From Rhizobium sp. CCGE 510 (GTDB lineage Bacteria; Pseudomonadota; Alphaproteobacteria; Rhizobiales; Rhizobiaceae): 64,000 bases of DNA. Below, one piece after another: positions 1 to 8,725 of this stretch. The DNA lies in the NCBI RefSeq assembly GCF_000292525.1, contig NZ_AEYF01000040.1:231851-295850 (forward strand). Direction: 5' to 3'. The translations under genes and the position numbers were made by a program. The notes under the pieces were generated by a model. It was not told where the DNA came from. It did no database searches and saw nothing but the letters and a program-made list of their open reading frames with translations. Each line of letters opens with the position of its first letter. The first letter of the stretch is position 1.

Positions 1-575
1 AGGCGTTCATTGCCGGGATCGACCGTCAGTGCGAAGCGGGCATTGGACAAGGTGTATTCGTGGCCGAAATAGACGGCGGTTTCATCGGGCAGCACGGCGA
101 GTTTCTGCAGCGAATGCCACATGTCGGCGGCCGGACGTTCAAACAGCCGGCCACAGCCGAGCGCAAACAGCGTGTCGGCGGCAAAGAGCAGCTTGTCGTC
201 GACGAAGTGATAGCAGATGTGGCCGGCGGTGTGGCCGGGTGTTTCGATGACGTTGACCGTGTGATCGCCGAAAAGGAAGCTGTCGCCGTCGGCCATCGTC
301 CGGTCGAGGCCGGGAATGGCGATCGCCTCGTTGATCGGGCCGATGATCTCGCAGCCGAACTGCTCCTTCAGTGCCAGGTTGCCGGCGACATGGTCGGTGT
401 GATGATGGGTGGTGAAGATATGGGTGATTTTCCAGCCGCGACGTGTCGCCGCCTGCAGGATCGGCGCCTCCTCCGGTGCGTCGATCGCCGCGGTAAAGCC
501 TGTCTCCGGATCGTGGACGAGGACGCCGAAATTGTCGGTGCGGCAGAGAAAAATGTCTAATTCCAAAGGTTTCAT
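1..575 (-). CDS. gloB: Hydroxyacylglutathione hydrolase (glyoxalase II), 3' end cut by window edge
   Basis: Hydrolyses S-D-lactoylglutathione to D-lactate and glutathione, the second step of cytosolic methylglyoxal detoxification. Translated from ATG at 575, the protein begins MKPLELDIFLCRTDNFGVL and carries the metallo-beta-lactamase motif THHHTDH at residues 56-62, with H57, H59, D61 and H62 as expected dinuclear metal ligands. A further HTAGH metal-binding histidine region and the FGHEYT motif near the window edge follow. About 191 of the usual roughly 255 residues are present, so the last quarter lies outside the window. It is transcribed divergently from the methyltransferase at 665, with 89 bases between the start codons. 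The family assignment is firm; glyoxalase II specificity rests on the FGHEYT block typical of GloB. Confidence 0.93.
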   Translation of the reverse strand, partial: MKPLELDIFLCRTDNFGVLVHDPETGFTAAIDAPEEAPILQAATRRGWKITHIFTTHHHTDHVAGNLALKEQFGCEIIGPINEAIAIPGLDRTMADGDSFLFGDHTVNVIETPGHTAGHICYHFVDDKLLFAADTLFALGCGRLFERPAADMWHSLQKLAVLPDETAVYFGHEYTLSNARFALTVDPGNER

Positions 576-664
576 CGTTCAATAATCCCTTGTCATGCGA
601 GTCTCGCGGAAATGTAGAGGTTCCGGCCTTGAAGTCCAACCGCCCGCTGATAACATTTATCGCA

Positions 665-1405
665 ATGCACGCCGATATCGTCGACCTACGCCAGTTCTAC
701 CACTCCGAGCTCGGGCGCCTTGCCGAGCAGTCGATCGCCATGGCGCTGTCTTCGCTCTGGGTGCGGCTGCCGCAGGAGCGCCTGGTCGGTCTCGGCTATG
801 CCGTGCCCTTCCTCGACCGCTTCCAGGCCGATACCGAGCGCACTTTCGCCTTCATGCCGGCCGGGCAGGGCGCGGTGAACTGGCCGATGGGCTCGCTCTC
901 GTCGACGGCGCTGATTTTCGACGAGGAACTGCCGCTGCCGGATTCCTCGATCGACCGGGTGCTGATGGTGCATTCGCTGGAATTTGCCGAAAACCCGCGC
1001 GAGACGCTGAAGGAACTCTGGCGGGTGCTGGCGCCGGGCGGACGGCTGATCATCGTCGTGCCGAACCGGCGCGGCGTCTGGGCCCGCATGGAGCACACGC
1101 CCTTCGGCTCGGGCCGGCCCTATTCGCGCGGCCAGCTGACACATCTGCTGCGCGAGACGAATTTCACGCCCGGCGCGACGGCCGAAGCGCTGTTCTTCCC
1201 GCCCTCGAAGCTCAGGACCATCCTGCGCCTTCGCCGCGCCTTCGAGCGGATCGGTCGGACGCTGTGGCCGGCTTTTTCGGGCGTCATCATCGTCGAGGCG
1301 CAGAAGCGGCTCTATCAGGGGCTGCCGGTCGCCGCACGCGCCTCCCGCCGTGTCTTCGTGCCGGTTCTGGCGCCGCATGGCGTGCCGACCACACGCAGCC
1401 GGTGA
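665..1405 (+). CDS. Class I SAM-dependent methyltransferase, substrate unknown
   Basis: A 246-residue protein. ATG 665 is preferred over an in-frame start at 590 because the protein then opens with MHADIVDLRQFYHSELGRL, as rhizobial homologues do in my recollection. The Methyltransf_11-like part shows LPDSSIDRVLMVHSLEF followed by LKELWRVLAPGGRLIIVVP, the usual post-motif I and motif II/III strands. The glycine-rich SAM loop is weak: GLGYAVPFL replaces a classic GxGxG. The substrate cannot be read from sequence. It is divergent from gloB and lies 76 bases upstream of hisC on the same strand, so co-transcription with hisC-tyrC is possible. Confidence is high for the fold and low for the role. 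Confidence 0.8.
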   Translation: MHADIVDLRQFYHSELGRLAEQSIAMALSSLWVRLPQERLVGLGYAVPFLDRFQADTERTFAFMPAGQGAVNWPMGSLSSTALIFDEELPLPDSSIDRVLMVHSLEFAENPRETLKELWRVLAPGGRLIIVVPNRRGVWARMEHTPFGSGRPYSRGQLTHLLRETNFTPGATAEALFFPPSKLRTILRLRRAFERIGRTLWPAFSGVIIVEAQKRLYQGLPVAARASRRVFVPVLAPHGVPTTRSR

Positions 1406-1481
1406 CGCCGCCCGGCTCTCGACAAGAACCGCATTCCGCTTTAATGCGACTGGTAATTTCCGGCATTTCCAAGGTCGATCC

Positions 1482-2591
1482 ATGAGCGTTGAGATGAGCA
1501 AGCCCGTTCCGCGTCCCGGTATTCTCGATATCGCATCCTATGTGCCGGGCAAGGAACATGCGCCGGGTGTTGCCCGCGTCTACAAGCTTTCGTCCAACGA
1601 AACGCCACTCGGCGCCAGCCCGAAGGCGATCGATGCGTTCAAAGCGGCTGCCGACAATCTGGGGCGTTACCCGGACGGGCAGGCGGTTGAATTGCGCGAG
1701 GCGATTGCCGCCGTGCACGGCCTCAACCCGGCAAACATTCTCTGCGGCAACGGTTCCGACGAGCTGCTTGGCCTGCTCTGCCACGTCTATCTCGGCGCCG
1801 GCGACGAGGGCATCATCACCGAGCACGGCTTTCTCGTCTACAAGATCCAGATTCTTGGCGCCGGCGCCACGCCTGTCGTCGTCAAGGAGAAGGACTATAC
1901 CGTCGATGTCGATGCGATCCTTGCCGCGGTGACGGAGAAGACCAAGATCGTCTTCATCGCCAATCCCGGCAATCCAACCGGCACCTATGTCCCAGTCAGC
2001 GAAATCCGCCGCCTGCAGGCCGGGTTGCCGAAGCATGTCGTGCTCGTGCTCGATGCTGCCTATGCCGAATATGTGCGCCGCAACGATTATGAAGCCGGCA
2101 TCGAGGTCGTGTCCTCCAATGCCAACGTGGTGATGACCCGCACCTTCTCGAAGGCCTACGGACTTGCGGCGCTGCGGGTCGGTTGGATGTATGCGCCGGC
2201 CGAGATCGTCGACGCGGTGAACCGCGTCCGCGGGCCGTTCAATTTGAACGCGCCGGCAATCGCCGCCGGTGCATCGGCGATCCGCGACCAGGCGTTCATC
2301 CAGCAGGCCGTCTCCTTCAACCAGATGTGGGTGGAGACGCTGACCCAGGCGCTCGAAGCGATCGGCCTGAAGGTGACGCCGTCTGTCGCCAATTTCGTCC
2401 TCATCCATTTCCCCGAGATCGACGGCAAGCGCGCCGCCGATGCTGACGATCTGCTGACGAGCCGCGGCTACATCCTGCGCGCCGTGCGCAGCTATGGCTT
2501 TGCCAATGCGCTGCGGATGAGCATCGGCCCGGAAGAGGCCAACCGCGGCGTCATCGCCGCGCTCACCGAATTCATGGGACGCAAGGCATGA
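1482..2591 (+). CDS. hisC: Histidinol-phosphate aminotransferase (HisC family)
   Basis: PLP-dependent class I/II aminotransferase of 369 residues. NPGNPTG lies at 161-167, the PLP-contacting D191 and Y194 follow, and the Schiff-base lysine is K224 in TFSKAYGLAALRVGW. ATG 1482 gives MSVEMSKPVPRPGILDIA; an upstream in-frame start at 1350 would overlap the methyltransferase and lacks family similarity. The stop overlaps the tyrC start by four bases (ATGA), so the two are translationally coupled. HisC enzymes convert imidazole-acetol phosphate to histidinol phosphate. Paralogues coupled to tyrC often transaminate aromatic keto acids instead, so this copy may serve tyrosine/phenylalanine synthesis. 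That role is inferred from context only. Confidence 0.93.
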   Translation: MSVEMSKPVPRPGILDIASYVPGKEHAPGVARVYKLSSNETPLGASPKAIDAFKAAADNLGRYPDGQAVELREAIAAVHGLNPANILCGNGSDELLGLLCHVYLGAGDEGIITEHGFLVYKIQILGAGATPVVVKEKDYTVDVDAILAAVTEKTKIVFIANPGNPTGTYVPVSEIRRLQAGLPKHVVLVLDAAYAEYVRRNDYEAGIEVVSSNANVVMTRTFSKAYGLAALRVGWMYAPAEIVDAVNRVRGPFNLNAPAIAAGASAIRDQAFIQQAVSFNQMWVETLTQALEAIGLKVTPSVANFVLIHFPEIDGKRAADADDLLTSRGYILRAVRSYGFANALRMSIGPEEANRGVIAALTEFMGRKA

Positions 2592-3514
2592 ACGTGCAGT
2601 TCGATCGTATCGCGCTGATCGGCATCGGTCTGATCGGTTCTTCGCTTGCCTACGACATCAGGCGGCTCGGCCTTGCAAAGGAGATCGTCGTCGCGACGCG
2701 TAGCGCCGATACGCTGAAGCGGGCCGAAGAGCTCGGTCTCGGCGACCGCTACACGACGTCTTCGGCCGATGCCGTCAAGGATGCCGATCTGGTGATCGTC
2801 TCGGTGCCGGTCGGCGCCTCGGAAAGTGTGGCGAAGGAGATAGCGGCAAACCTGAAATCCGGGGCTGTTGTCACCGATGTCGGCTCCACAAAGGCCTCGG
2901 TCATCGCGCAGATGCTGCCGCATATGCCTGACAATGTGCATTTCATTCCCGGCCACCCGCTGGCCGGCACCGAAAAATCCGGCCCCGATGCCGGCTTCCC
3001 CGGCCTCTTCGAAGGCCGCTGGTGCATCTTCACGCCGGTCGCCGGTACCGACGAGACGGCGCTGAAGCGGCTGCGCAGCTTCTGGGAAGCACTCGGCTCT
3101 AAGGTCGACGAAATGGATGCGGAGCATCACGACAAGGTGCTGGCGATCGTCTCGCACCTACCGCATATCATCGCCTACAACATCGTCGGCACCGCCGACG
3201 ATCTGGAGACGGTGACCGAGTCGGAAGTCATCAAATACTCCGCCTCCGGCTTTCGCGATTTCACCCGACTTGCGGCTTCCGACCCGACCATGTGGCGCGA
3301 CGTCTGCCTGCACAATCGCGATGCGATCCTTGAGATGCTGGCGCGCTTCTCGGAGGATCTCGCCTATCTGCAGCGCGCGATCCGCTGGGGCGAGGCCGAC
3401 AAGATCTTCGAACTTTTCACCCGCACACGCGCCATCCGCCGCTCGATCGTCCAGGCCGGCCAGGATGTCGACGCGCCTGATTTCGGCCGCCACGCGCTGG
3501 ACAACAAGAAGTAG
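2588..3514 (+). CDS. tyrC: Prephenate/arogenate (cyclohexadienyl) dehydrogenase
   Basis: NAD(P)-dependent oxidative decarboxylation of prephenate or arogenate in tyrosine synthesis. The 308-residue protein has an N-terminal Rossmann fold with GIGLIG at 12-17, then HPLAGTEKSGPDAGF, whose H123 is the conserved catalytic-region histidine of TyrA proteins, and the SHLPHIIAYNIV helix of the all-alpha dimerisation domain. No chorismate mutase or ACT domain is present, so it is the short monofunctional form. The start overlaps the hisC stop by four bases. The pair hisC-tyrC suggests a unit in which the aminotransferase and dehydrogenase act on the same aromatic intermediates. Confidence 0.93.
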   Translation: MNVQFDRIALIGIGLIGSSLAYDIRRLGLAKEIVVATRSADTLKRAEELGLGDRYTTSSADAVKDADLVIVSVPVGASESVAKEIAANLKSGAVVTDVGSTKASVIAQMLPHMPDNVHFIPGHPLAGTEKSGPDAGFPGLFEGRWCIFTPVAGTDETALKRLRSFWEALGSKVDEMDAEHHDKVLAIVSHLPHIIAYNIVGTADDLETVTESEVIKYSASGFRDFTRLAASDPTMWRDVCLHNRDAILEMLARFSEDLAYLQRAIRWGEADKIFELFTRTRAIRRSIVQAGQDVDAPDFGRHALDNKK

Positions 3515-3582
3515 CCATCCGCGATGGTTGAGGTGGCGCGCGCGAGCACGTCACCTCCGGGTTTCCTTCATCATTGTTTGGG

Positions 3583-4599
3583 TCAGATCGGCGGGATCCG
3601 GCCGAGCGGGATGAAGCCGCTGACGGTGGCGTTGCCGTGATCGACGACGAGATCGACTGAGACCTTGTCTTTGCCGCCGGCAAGCGATTTCAAGAGCTTG
3701 GTCGCCGTTTTGACGGTCGAGGCGATATCCGGAAAGGCCTGTTTCAGGCTGTCGCCCCAGGGGCCGAGCTGTTCGATCTCCAGCTTGAATTTTCCCGAGA
3801 GCAGACCCTGCTCGTCGAAGGAGAAGGGGCCGGTGAGCGTCATCACCTTGCCGTCGCCAATGTCGGCGACGATGCGGCGCAGTTCGCCTGCGGCACCGTT
3901 GAGGCCGTTCGGATCACTGCCGTCGATCAGGCCGGCTTTGCCGGCGACGGTGAGATCGATGCTGGCAGACAGTTTCGGGAAGATTTGCGGCCAGTCCTTG
4001 ATCGCGGTGTTGGCATCCTGCACCGAGATCGCGCCGTCGAGATCGGCACCGTTCTGGCGCAGATGAATTTCGGTGCGAGCGGCATCGAAGCTGATGGTCT
4101 GGCCGGTGAAGGAAGAGATCGCCGTCGCCTTCAGGCCCGTGATGACCGTTGAGCTGCTGTCGACGCCCCGCATCCTGGTTGCCAGGCTTGCTTGCAGGTC
4201 TGCCCATTGGGCCGAGATCGAAAGTCCATTGCTGGTGCGGATTTCGGCCGGCGAATCGAGCTCCCAGACGATATTGCCCGGTGCATAGACCTGCGCTGCC
4301 GAGCGCAACGCGCCGAAGGTGGCCGAGACGCCGTTGACGTGGTCGTCGACATCGATCTTGGAGCAGAACAGGCCGATACGGAAAGGATAGCCGCGGAATT
4401 CGATATCGGAGCATTCGCCGCTGACGCCTGCCTGGTCGCGCGGCGCGATCGCTTTCAGCACCGTGGTCTTCAGCGTCGATGCCGCATAGAACCAGCCGCC
4501 GGTATAAAGCGCGATCACTAGGAGAACGCCGCCACCCAGCAACCAGAATTTTTTACCGCTGCTGGATTGGCTGCTGCCGGATTGGCTTGACGCTGCCAT
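3583..4599 (-). CDS. DUF2125 family membrane-anchored protein
   Basis: A 338-residue protein of unknown function. ATG 4599 is preceded by GGAG with good spacing; an in-frame TTG at 4611 would add four residues but is not needed. A Ser/Gln-rich N-terminus precedes one membrane segment at about residues 16-38 (LLGGGVLLVIALYTGGWFYA), after which the chain should be periplasmic. The region with SGECSDIEFRGYPFRIGLFC is the recognisable DUF2125 block. The fold of related families suggests an AsmA-like, beta-rich envelope protein, but this is inference. The gene is divergent from the cyclotransferase at 4650 and convergent with tyrC across 68 bases. Confidence 0.82.
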   Translation of the reverse strand: MAASSQSGSSQSSSGKKFWLLGGGVLLVIALYTGGWFYAASTLKTTVLKAIAPRDQAGVSGECSDIEFRGYPFRIGLFCSKIDVDDHVNGVSATFGALRSAAQVYAPGNIVWELDSPAEIRTSNGLSISAQWADLQASLATRMRGVDSSSTVITGLKATAISSFTGQTISFDAARTEIHLRQNGADLDGAISVQDANTAIKDWPQIFPKLSASIDLTVAGKAGLIDGSDPNGLNGAAGELRRIVADIGDGKVMTLTGPFSFDEQGLLSGKFKLEIEQLGPWGDSLKQAFPDIASTVKTATKLLKSLAGGKDKVSVDLVVDHGNATVSGFIPLGRIPPI

Positions 4600-4649
4600 G
4601 ATGTTCTCCAATGGTGAATCGTAAATGTGATTCCGGTCTGGCGTGCGAT

Positions 4650-5180
4650 ATGGACGAAATTTGGGTATTTGGCTACGGTTCGCTGATGTGGAATCCGGGC
4701 TTCGAGTTCATGGAGCGCGCAGAGGCTCTGATCTACGGCTACCGGCGTTCGCTCTGCGTCCGTTCCTTTGTCCATCGCGGTACGCGCGACAGTCCGGGCC
4801 TGGTTCTCGGCCTCGACAGGGGCGGCGCCTGCCGCGGCATGGCTTTCCGCATTTCCCCGGAAAAATGGGACGAGGTGATCGATTATCTGCGCGCCCGCGA
4901 GCTGGTTACCAATGTCTACCTGGAGCGCCGGGTGCGGCTGCAATTTGCCGGAGGCCGAAGGGTCGAGGCGGTTACCTACATTGCTGATCGCGACCATGAG
5001 CAATATGCCGGTACGCTCGACGCATTTGAGGCGGCGCGGGTGGTGAACCGGGCCAAGGGCCAGTCGGGCCCGAATGATGCCTATGTCTTCAATACGGCGA
5101 TGCATTTGAAGCAGATGGGCATCCGCGACCATTGGCTGGAGCAGGTCGTCGACGAAGTGGAGCGGCTGCGCGCCGCCTGA
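4650..5180 (+). CDS. ChaC-like gamma-glutamylcyclotransferase
   Basis: Predicted to release 5-oxoproline from gamma-glutamyl compounds, in the ChaC group usually glutathione itself. The 176-residue protein opens with MDEIWVFGYGSLMW; the VFGYGSLMW loop is the family signature that binds the gamma-glutamyl group. The expected catalytic acid is the glutamate in YLRARELVTNVYLERRV. ATG 4650 is chosen because the signature then starts at residue 6; ATG 4611 would add 13 residues unlike the family. It is divergent from the DUF2125 gene, with start codons only 50 bases apart. Family call is good; glutathione as substrate is inferred from ChaC homologues. Confidence 0.85.
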   Translation: MDEIWVFGYGSLMWNPGFEFMERAEALIYGYRRSLCVRSFVHRGTRDSPGLVLGLDRGGACRGMAFRISPEKWDEVIDYLRARELVTNVYLERRVRLQFAGGRRVEAVTYIADRDHEQYAGTLDAFEAARVVNRAKGQSGPNDAYVFNTAMHLKQMGIRDHWLEQVVDEVERLRAA

Positions 5181-5204
5181 TCCTCACAGGCGCCGCGATT
5201 ATTA

Positions 5205-5243
5205 TCGCAAAAACCGCTGCGCAGTGTTGCGCGACATGCTTCA
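5205..5243. repeat. Partial copy of the TAAAGC...CATGCTT intergenic repeat (right half)
   Basis: AAAACCGCTGCGCA followed by TTGCGCGACATGCTTCAG matches the right half of the element seen in full at 17636-17732. The copy ends on the stop codon of plsC (TGA on the minus strand, 5241-5243). Confidence 0.7.
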
Positions 5244-6038
5244 GGCGGTCGCCGTCTTCAGCCTGCGCAGCTCGGCCAGCCTTTCGACTGCGGTCGGGGG
5301 CAGCGGCACATGCGGATTGCGTTCTACGGTTTCAAGTAGAAGCTCGTCGCTTGCCCGCTCCGACACCTCGATCAGATGAGCGAAAAACGCGTCCGGATCC
5401 ATTCCCGGCATGATCGGCGGCAGGATACTCACCTTGAAATGACCGGGATAACGACGAATGCTGCGCCGCGGCCAGAAGAGACCGGGATGCATGACGATCG
5501 GCACCACGGGGATGGCGAGATCACGGTACATGCGGGCGATGCCATACTTATAGACCGGCTCGGCGCCCGGCGGGCGACGGGTCCCCTCAGGATAAATGAT
5601 CAGCTGGCGGCCGGTCGAAAGCTCTTCTTTGGTGCGCTTCAACACCTCCACCATCACCTTGCCGCGGGCGCCGCGATCAACCGGGATCACCCGCTGCTTT
5701 TTCGCATACCAGCCGAACAGCGGAATCCACATCAGCTCCCGCTTCAGGATGTAGACCGGGTCCTTCAGCCAGGGCAGCAGCGCGTAGGTATCCCAGAAGG
5801 ATTGGTGCTTCGGCGCCAGGATGTAGCTACCGTCGGGCAAGTTCTCCAGGCCTTCGATCTCGAAGGTGGTGCCGACGATCACCCGCATCAGCCAGTGGTT
5901 GGAGCGTGCCCAATTCTTCGGGATCGCATAGGCGGTCAGTCGGGGCGCCAGGAAATAGTATGGCGAGAGAACGATCATCCGGATGATGAGGTTGGCGTAG
6001 AAGATCGTGTTGAAGAGGACGGAACGCAGGGCGATCAT
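5241..6038 (-). CDS. plsC: 1-acyl-sn-glycerol-3-phosphate acyltransferase
   Basis: Acylates lysophosphatidic acid to phosphatidic acid at the inner membrane. The 265-residue form starts at ATG 6038 (MIALRSVLFNTIFYANL), preceded by GGGAAAG; ATG 6056 and GTG 6062 are alternatives. The HX4D catalytic motif is HQSFWD near residue 78, and the acceptor-binding motif is YPEGTRR near 150. A membrane segment opens the protein. The C-terminus lies against a repeat element that supplies bases next to the stop. It is convergent with the cyclotransferase gene. The family is certain, and the length fits PlsC; a role with other lysolipids cannot be excluded. Confidence 0.92.
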   Translation of the reverse strand: MIALRSVLFNTIFYANLIIRMIVLSPYYFLAPRLTAYAIPKNWARSNHWLMRVIVGTTFEIEGLENLPDGSYILAPKHQSFWDTYALLPWLKDPVYILKRELMWIPLFGWYAKKQRVIPVDRGARGKVMVEVLKRTKEELSTGRQLIIYPEGTRRPPGAEPVYKYGIARMYRDLAIPVVPIVMHPGLFWPRRSIRRYPGHFKVSILPPIMPGMDPDAFFAHLIEVSERASDELLLETVERNPHVPLPPTAVERLAELRRLKTATA

Positions 6039-6114
6039 GTAACTTTCCCGAGGCATGCTCACGCGACCGGCCTACACGATATTGCTCGGCATAAAAAGCG
6101 TTTGATGACGTCCC

Positions 6115-6231
6115 AGAACAGGATTCAGATTTTAGGCCGGGCCTAAAATCTGAATCCTGTTCTAAATTAAAGAGTTGGAGCATATGTCATGAGAAAACCG
6201 CTCACACTTTCCGGCGTCATGCTCCAGCAAA
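6115..6231. repeat. Composite palindromic intergenic repeat (copy A)
   Basis: The left part, 6115-6163, is a perfect 49-base palindrome with 24-base arms around one central G; its core is TTTTAGGCC-G-GGCCTAAAA. It is followed by GAGCATATGTC, AGAAAACCGCTCACAC and GTCATGCTCC, a second imperfect inverted repeat (GAGCAT...ATGCTC). The same order occurs at 13805-13913, and the palindrome core recurs at 10842-10879. It fits the rhizobial intergenic mosaic elements known from Rhizobium and Sinorhizobium. Confidence 0.85.
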
Positions 6232-6235
6232 AGCG

Positions 6236-6952
6236 TCAGTTCTCGCCGGACGCGTTTGCCGAGCGCAGCCCGGTGTGGCGACCAAAGCCGGTGATGTTGC
6301 GGGCGCCGGTCAGCAGCACTTTTACATATTCGGCAAGCATGACCCGCATCGCATTCGGGTCGGTGAACCAGTTGCGGCTCTTCAAATCCGAATTGACCAC
6401 GGGATAAGCGATGAACTCGATATCGGGATCGACATAAGAGAGTTCCGCAAGGCTTCGCGGCATGTGGTAGTTGTTAGTGACGATCAAGACGCTGCGGTAT
6501 CCCTTGGCGTGGATCCAGTTCGAAGCTTCCTCGGCATTGCCGATCGTGTCGATCGCATCATAGCCGATATCGACGCAGCAGGAGAAAAGATCGGCCGAGC
6601 CCTGCGTCATTTTGCGGATCTGCGCCGGCGTGGTCGTCGGGTGGACGCCGGAAATGAGCAAACGCTTGCCGGCGCCTTTCTGCAGCAGTTCCACGGCTTG
6701 GTCGATGCGCTGGTAACCCCCCGTCAGCACCACGATCGCATCGGCCTTCGGCTCGGCCGGGGGCTTGAGCGTCGTCACCGAATCGGCGAAACGCAGGAAA
6801 CCGCCGAACACCACGGCGATCGCCAGCACGCAGGCAAAACCGCCCCAACGCAGCAGGCGGCGGATCAGACCGCGCCGCGGCGGCAAACCCGCCGGGCGGT
6901 CGAGCCCTGGGTCCTGGTGAATCGGGTTGGGTGTCGTATCTCCCATGGTCAT
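6236..6952 (-). CDS. YdcF/ElyC-type (DUF218) membrane-anchored protein
   Basis: A 238-residue protein with an arginine-rich cytoplasmic N-terminus (PRRGLIRRLLRWGG), a single membrane segment at about 36-55 and a periplasmic DUF218 domain. The domain opens with ADAIVVLTGGYQRIDQAVELL and includes LLISGVHP, EEASNWIHAKGY and VLIVTNNYHMPRSL, the conserved blocks of the family. Members such as SanA and ElyC influence envelope integrity, but the enzymatic activity is not established. ATG 6952 is used; ATG 6946 is as likely. It lies downstream of ftsE-ftsX on the same strand, 67 bases after ftsX, so it may share their transcript. Confidence 0.85.
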   Translation of the reverse strand: MTMGDTTPNPIHQDPGLDRPAGLPPRRGLIRRLLRWGGFACVLAIAVVFGGFLRFADSVTTLKPPAEPKADAIVVLTGGYQRIDQAVELLQKGAGKRLLISGVHPTTTPAQIRKMTQGSADLFSCCVDIGYDAIDTIGNAEEASNWIHAKGYRSVLIVTNNYHMPRSLAELSYVDPDIEFIAYPVVNSDLKSRNWFTDPNAMRVMLAEYVKVLLTGARNITGFGRHTGLRSANASGEN

Positions 6953-7019
6953 GAATCGTGACTATACGCTGATTGCGGCGCAGAACAGACGGTTTCATGG
7001 CAAAACGGCATGGTCACGA

Positions 7020-8033
7020 TCAACTTGCGATGCCGTCGGTGCGGGTCGGGTCCGAGCGTAATGTATCGATTTCGTAGATCGTCTGCATGACGGTCAGTCG
7101 TGCCGTGATGGTGGTGAGGAGCGCAATGACGATCATCGTCGCGAAGATGCCGGCATAACCGAGCACGCCGACGGAGAAGGTGCCGAAGAGCGCTGTTGCC
7201 TGGTCCGTTTCCGGGGTGGCGAGGGTGCGGCTCTGCCAGAAACCGGCGGTGGCGAAGAAGAGAGCGGCAAGGGCGCTGCCGATTGCCGAGCCCTTGAGGC
7301 TGATCTTCAGGAAATGCTTCTGGAATTCGGTGGCGACGAAGGAGCTTTCGGCGCCGACGAAATGCAGCACTTCGACGACGTGACGATTGCCCGACAGCGC
7401 GCCGCGCGTGGCGAAGACGACGGTGAGCACCATCGCCGTGAAAACCAGCAGCAGGATGCCCGTGCCGATCATGACGGTCGTGTGCGCCATGGACACCAGC
7501 CGATCGACCCAGGTGCGGTGATCGTCGAGGCTGGCCTGCGGTATGCTGTCTTTCAGCAGCGCCCGCATCGAATCGAAATCCGGTGGATTGCTCTCGTCGA
7601 TGGTGATGATGACGAGGCGGGGAACGGGCAGATCCTTGAGATCGAGACCGGGGCCGAGCCAGGGTTCGAGCAGGCGGGCGGTCGCCGCCTCGTCGACGAT
7701 CTGGCCGCCCTTGGTGCCGACGAAGGTCAGCGCCAGGTCTCGCGCCTGGGTCAGCGCCTTTTCCATGTCGAGATTGTCGTCCGGCTTGATCTGGATAGTG
7801 ATTTCGCGGGAAATCTGGCTCTCCCAGCTTGCAGCCGTCGAGCGCACCATGCTGACGCCGCCGAGCGTCAGGCAAGCGAGAAAGGCCATGATTGCGATCA
7901 CCACCATCAACGCACTGCCCTGGATGTTGGAGGGCGGCAGGATCGGCGCAGTCGGACGCACGCGCATTTCCGGCCGCTTCTGCTCAGCCTTGACCGACGA
8001 CTTGTCCGGGTTTCTGGGTGCGGGCTCAGTCAT
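7020..8033 (-). CDS. ftsX: Cell division ABC-type permease FtsX
   Basis: Membrane half of the FtsEX complex, which couples ATP hydrolysis at the septum to activation of peptidoglycan hydrolases. The 337-residue protein has a cytoplasmic tail, a first membrane segment at about 41-63, a periplasmic loop of about 130 residues, and three more membrane segments in the FtsX domain (for example VMIGTGILLLVFTAMVLTVVF and GVLGYAGIFATMIVIALL). ATG 8033 lies within the end of ftsE, an eight-base overlap that indicates translational coupling. A YdcF-type gene follows. Assignment is supported by the adjacent ftsE and the four-segment topology. Confidence 0.95.
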   Translation of the reverse strand: MTEPAPRNPDKSSVKAEQKRPEMRVRPTAPILPPSNIQGSALMVVIAIMAFLACLTLGGVSMVRSTAASWESQISREITIQIKPDDNLDMEKALTQARDLALTFVGTKGGQIVDEAATARLLEPWLGPGLDLKDLPVPRLVIITIDESNPPDFDSMRALLKDSIPQASLDDHRTWVDRLVSMAHTTVMIGTGILLLVFTAMVLTVVFATRGALSGNRHVVEVLHFVGAESSFVATEFQKHFLKISLKGSAIGSALAALFFATAGFWQSRTLATPETDQATALFGTFSVGVLGYAGIFATMIVIALLTTITARLTVMQTIYEIDTLRSDPTRTDGIAS

Positions 8034-8685
8034 AGATATCGAGATGCCCCCCCGAGAGGATCATGCGGCGAGCTTCCACCTGTTCCATCAGCGCCAGGTC
8101 ATGCGTGGCGATCACAACGGCGGTGCCGAGGCGGTTCAGCTCGAGGAAAAGATTGAGCAGGCGCTTGGCCATCGGCGGGTCGACGTTGCCTGTGGGTTCG
8201 TCGGCAAGCAGCACCTCCGGCCGGTCCATCAGCGCCCTGGCGATCGCGGCGCGCTGCTTCTCGCCGCCGGACAGCACGGGCGGCAGCACGTTGATGCGTT
8301 CGCCGAGGCCGACCCATTTCAACAGTTCCAGGACGTCGGTCTTGTAGGAGCTCTCATCCTTGCCGCGCACGCGTAAGGGCAAGGCGACATTCTCATAGGT
8401 TGTCAGATGATCGAGGAGGCGGAAATCCTGGAAGACGATGCCGACCCGGCGGCGCAGCAGCGGCAGCTCCGGGCGGGGGATTTCGGAAATGTCGCGCCCG
8501 AACATGCGGATCAGGCCGCGCGTCGGCTGCAGCGACATGAAGAGCAGCCGCAGCAGCGACGTCTTGCCGGCGCCCGATGGGCCGGTCAGAAACTGAAAGG
8601 ATTTCTTCGGAATGTCGAAGGTCAGGTCCCGGAGGATTTCCGGGCCCATGCCATAACGCAAACCGACATTCTCGAAGTGGATCAA
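8026..8685 (-). CDS. ftsE: Cell division ATP-binding protein FtsE
   Basis: ABC ATPase partner of FtsX. With TTG 8685 as start the product is 219 residues and begins (M)IHFENVGLRYG, the normal FtsE start; an in-frame ATG at 8805 would add 40 unrelated residues and is less likely. Walker A GPSGAGKT is at 35-42, the ABC signature LSGGE at 138-142, and Walker B VLLADEP with D162 and E163, followed by the THDLAL switch histidine. The upstream region carries TTAACC half sites (8726 and 8798) resembling CtrA targets, which would link the pair to the cell cycle. The gene is divergent from the membrane protein at 8892. Confidence 0.94.
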   Translation of the reverse strand: MIHFENVGLRYGMGPEILRDLTFDIPKKSFQFLTGPSGAGKTSLLRLLFMSLQPTRGLIRMFGRDISEIPRPELPLLRRRVGIVFQDFRLLDHLTTYENVALPLRVRGKDESSYKTDVLELLKWVGLGERINVLPPVLSGGEKQRAAIARALMDRPEVLLADEPTGNVDPPMAKRLLNLFLELNRLGTAVVIATHDLALMEQVEARRMILSGGHLDIYD

Positions 8686-8725
8686 CGGGCAGCTCAGTCT
8701 GTTGTGGGTTTCACCGCGTGACTTG

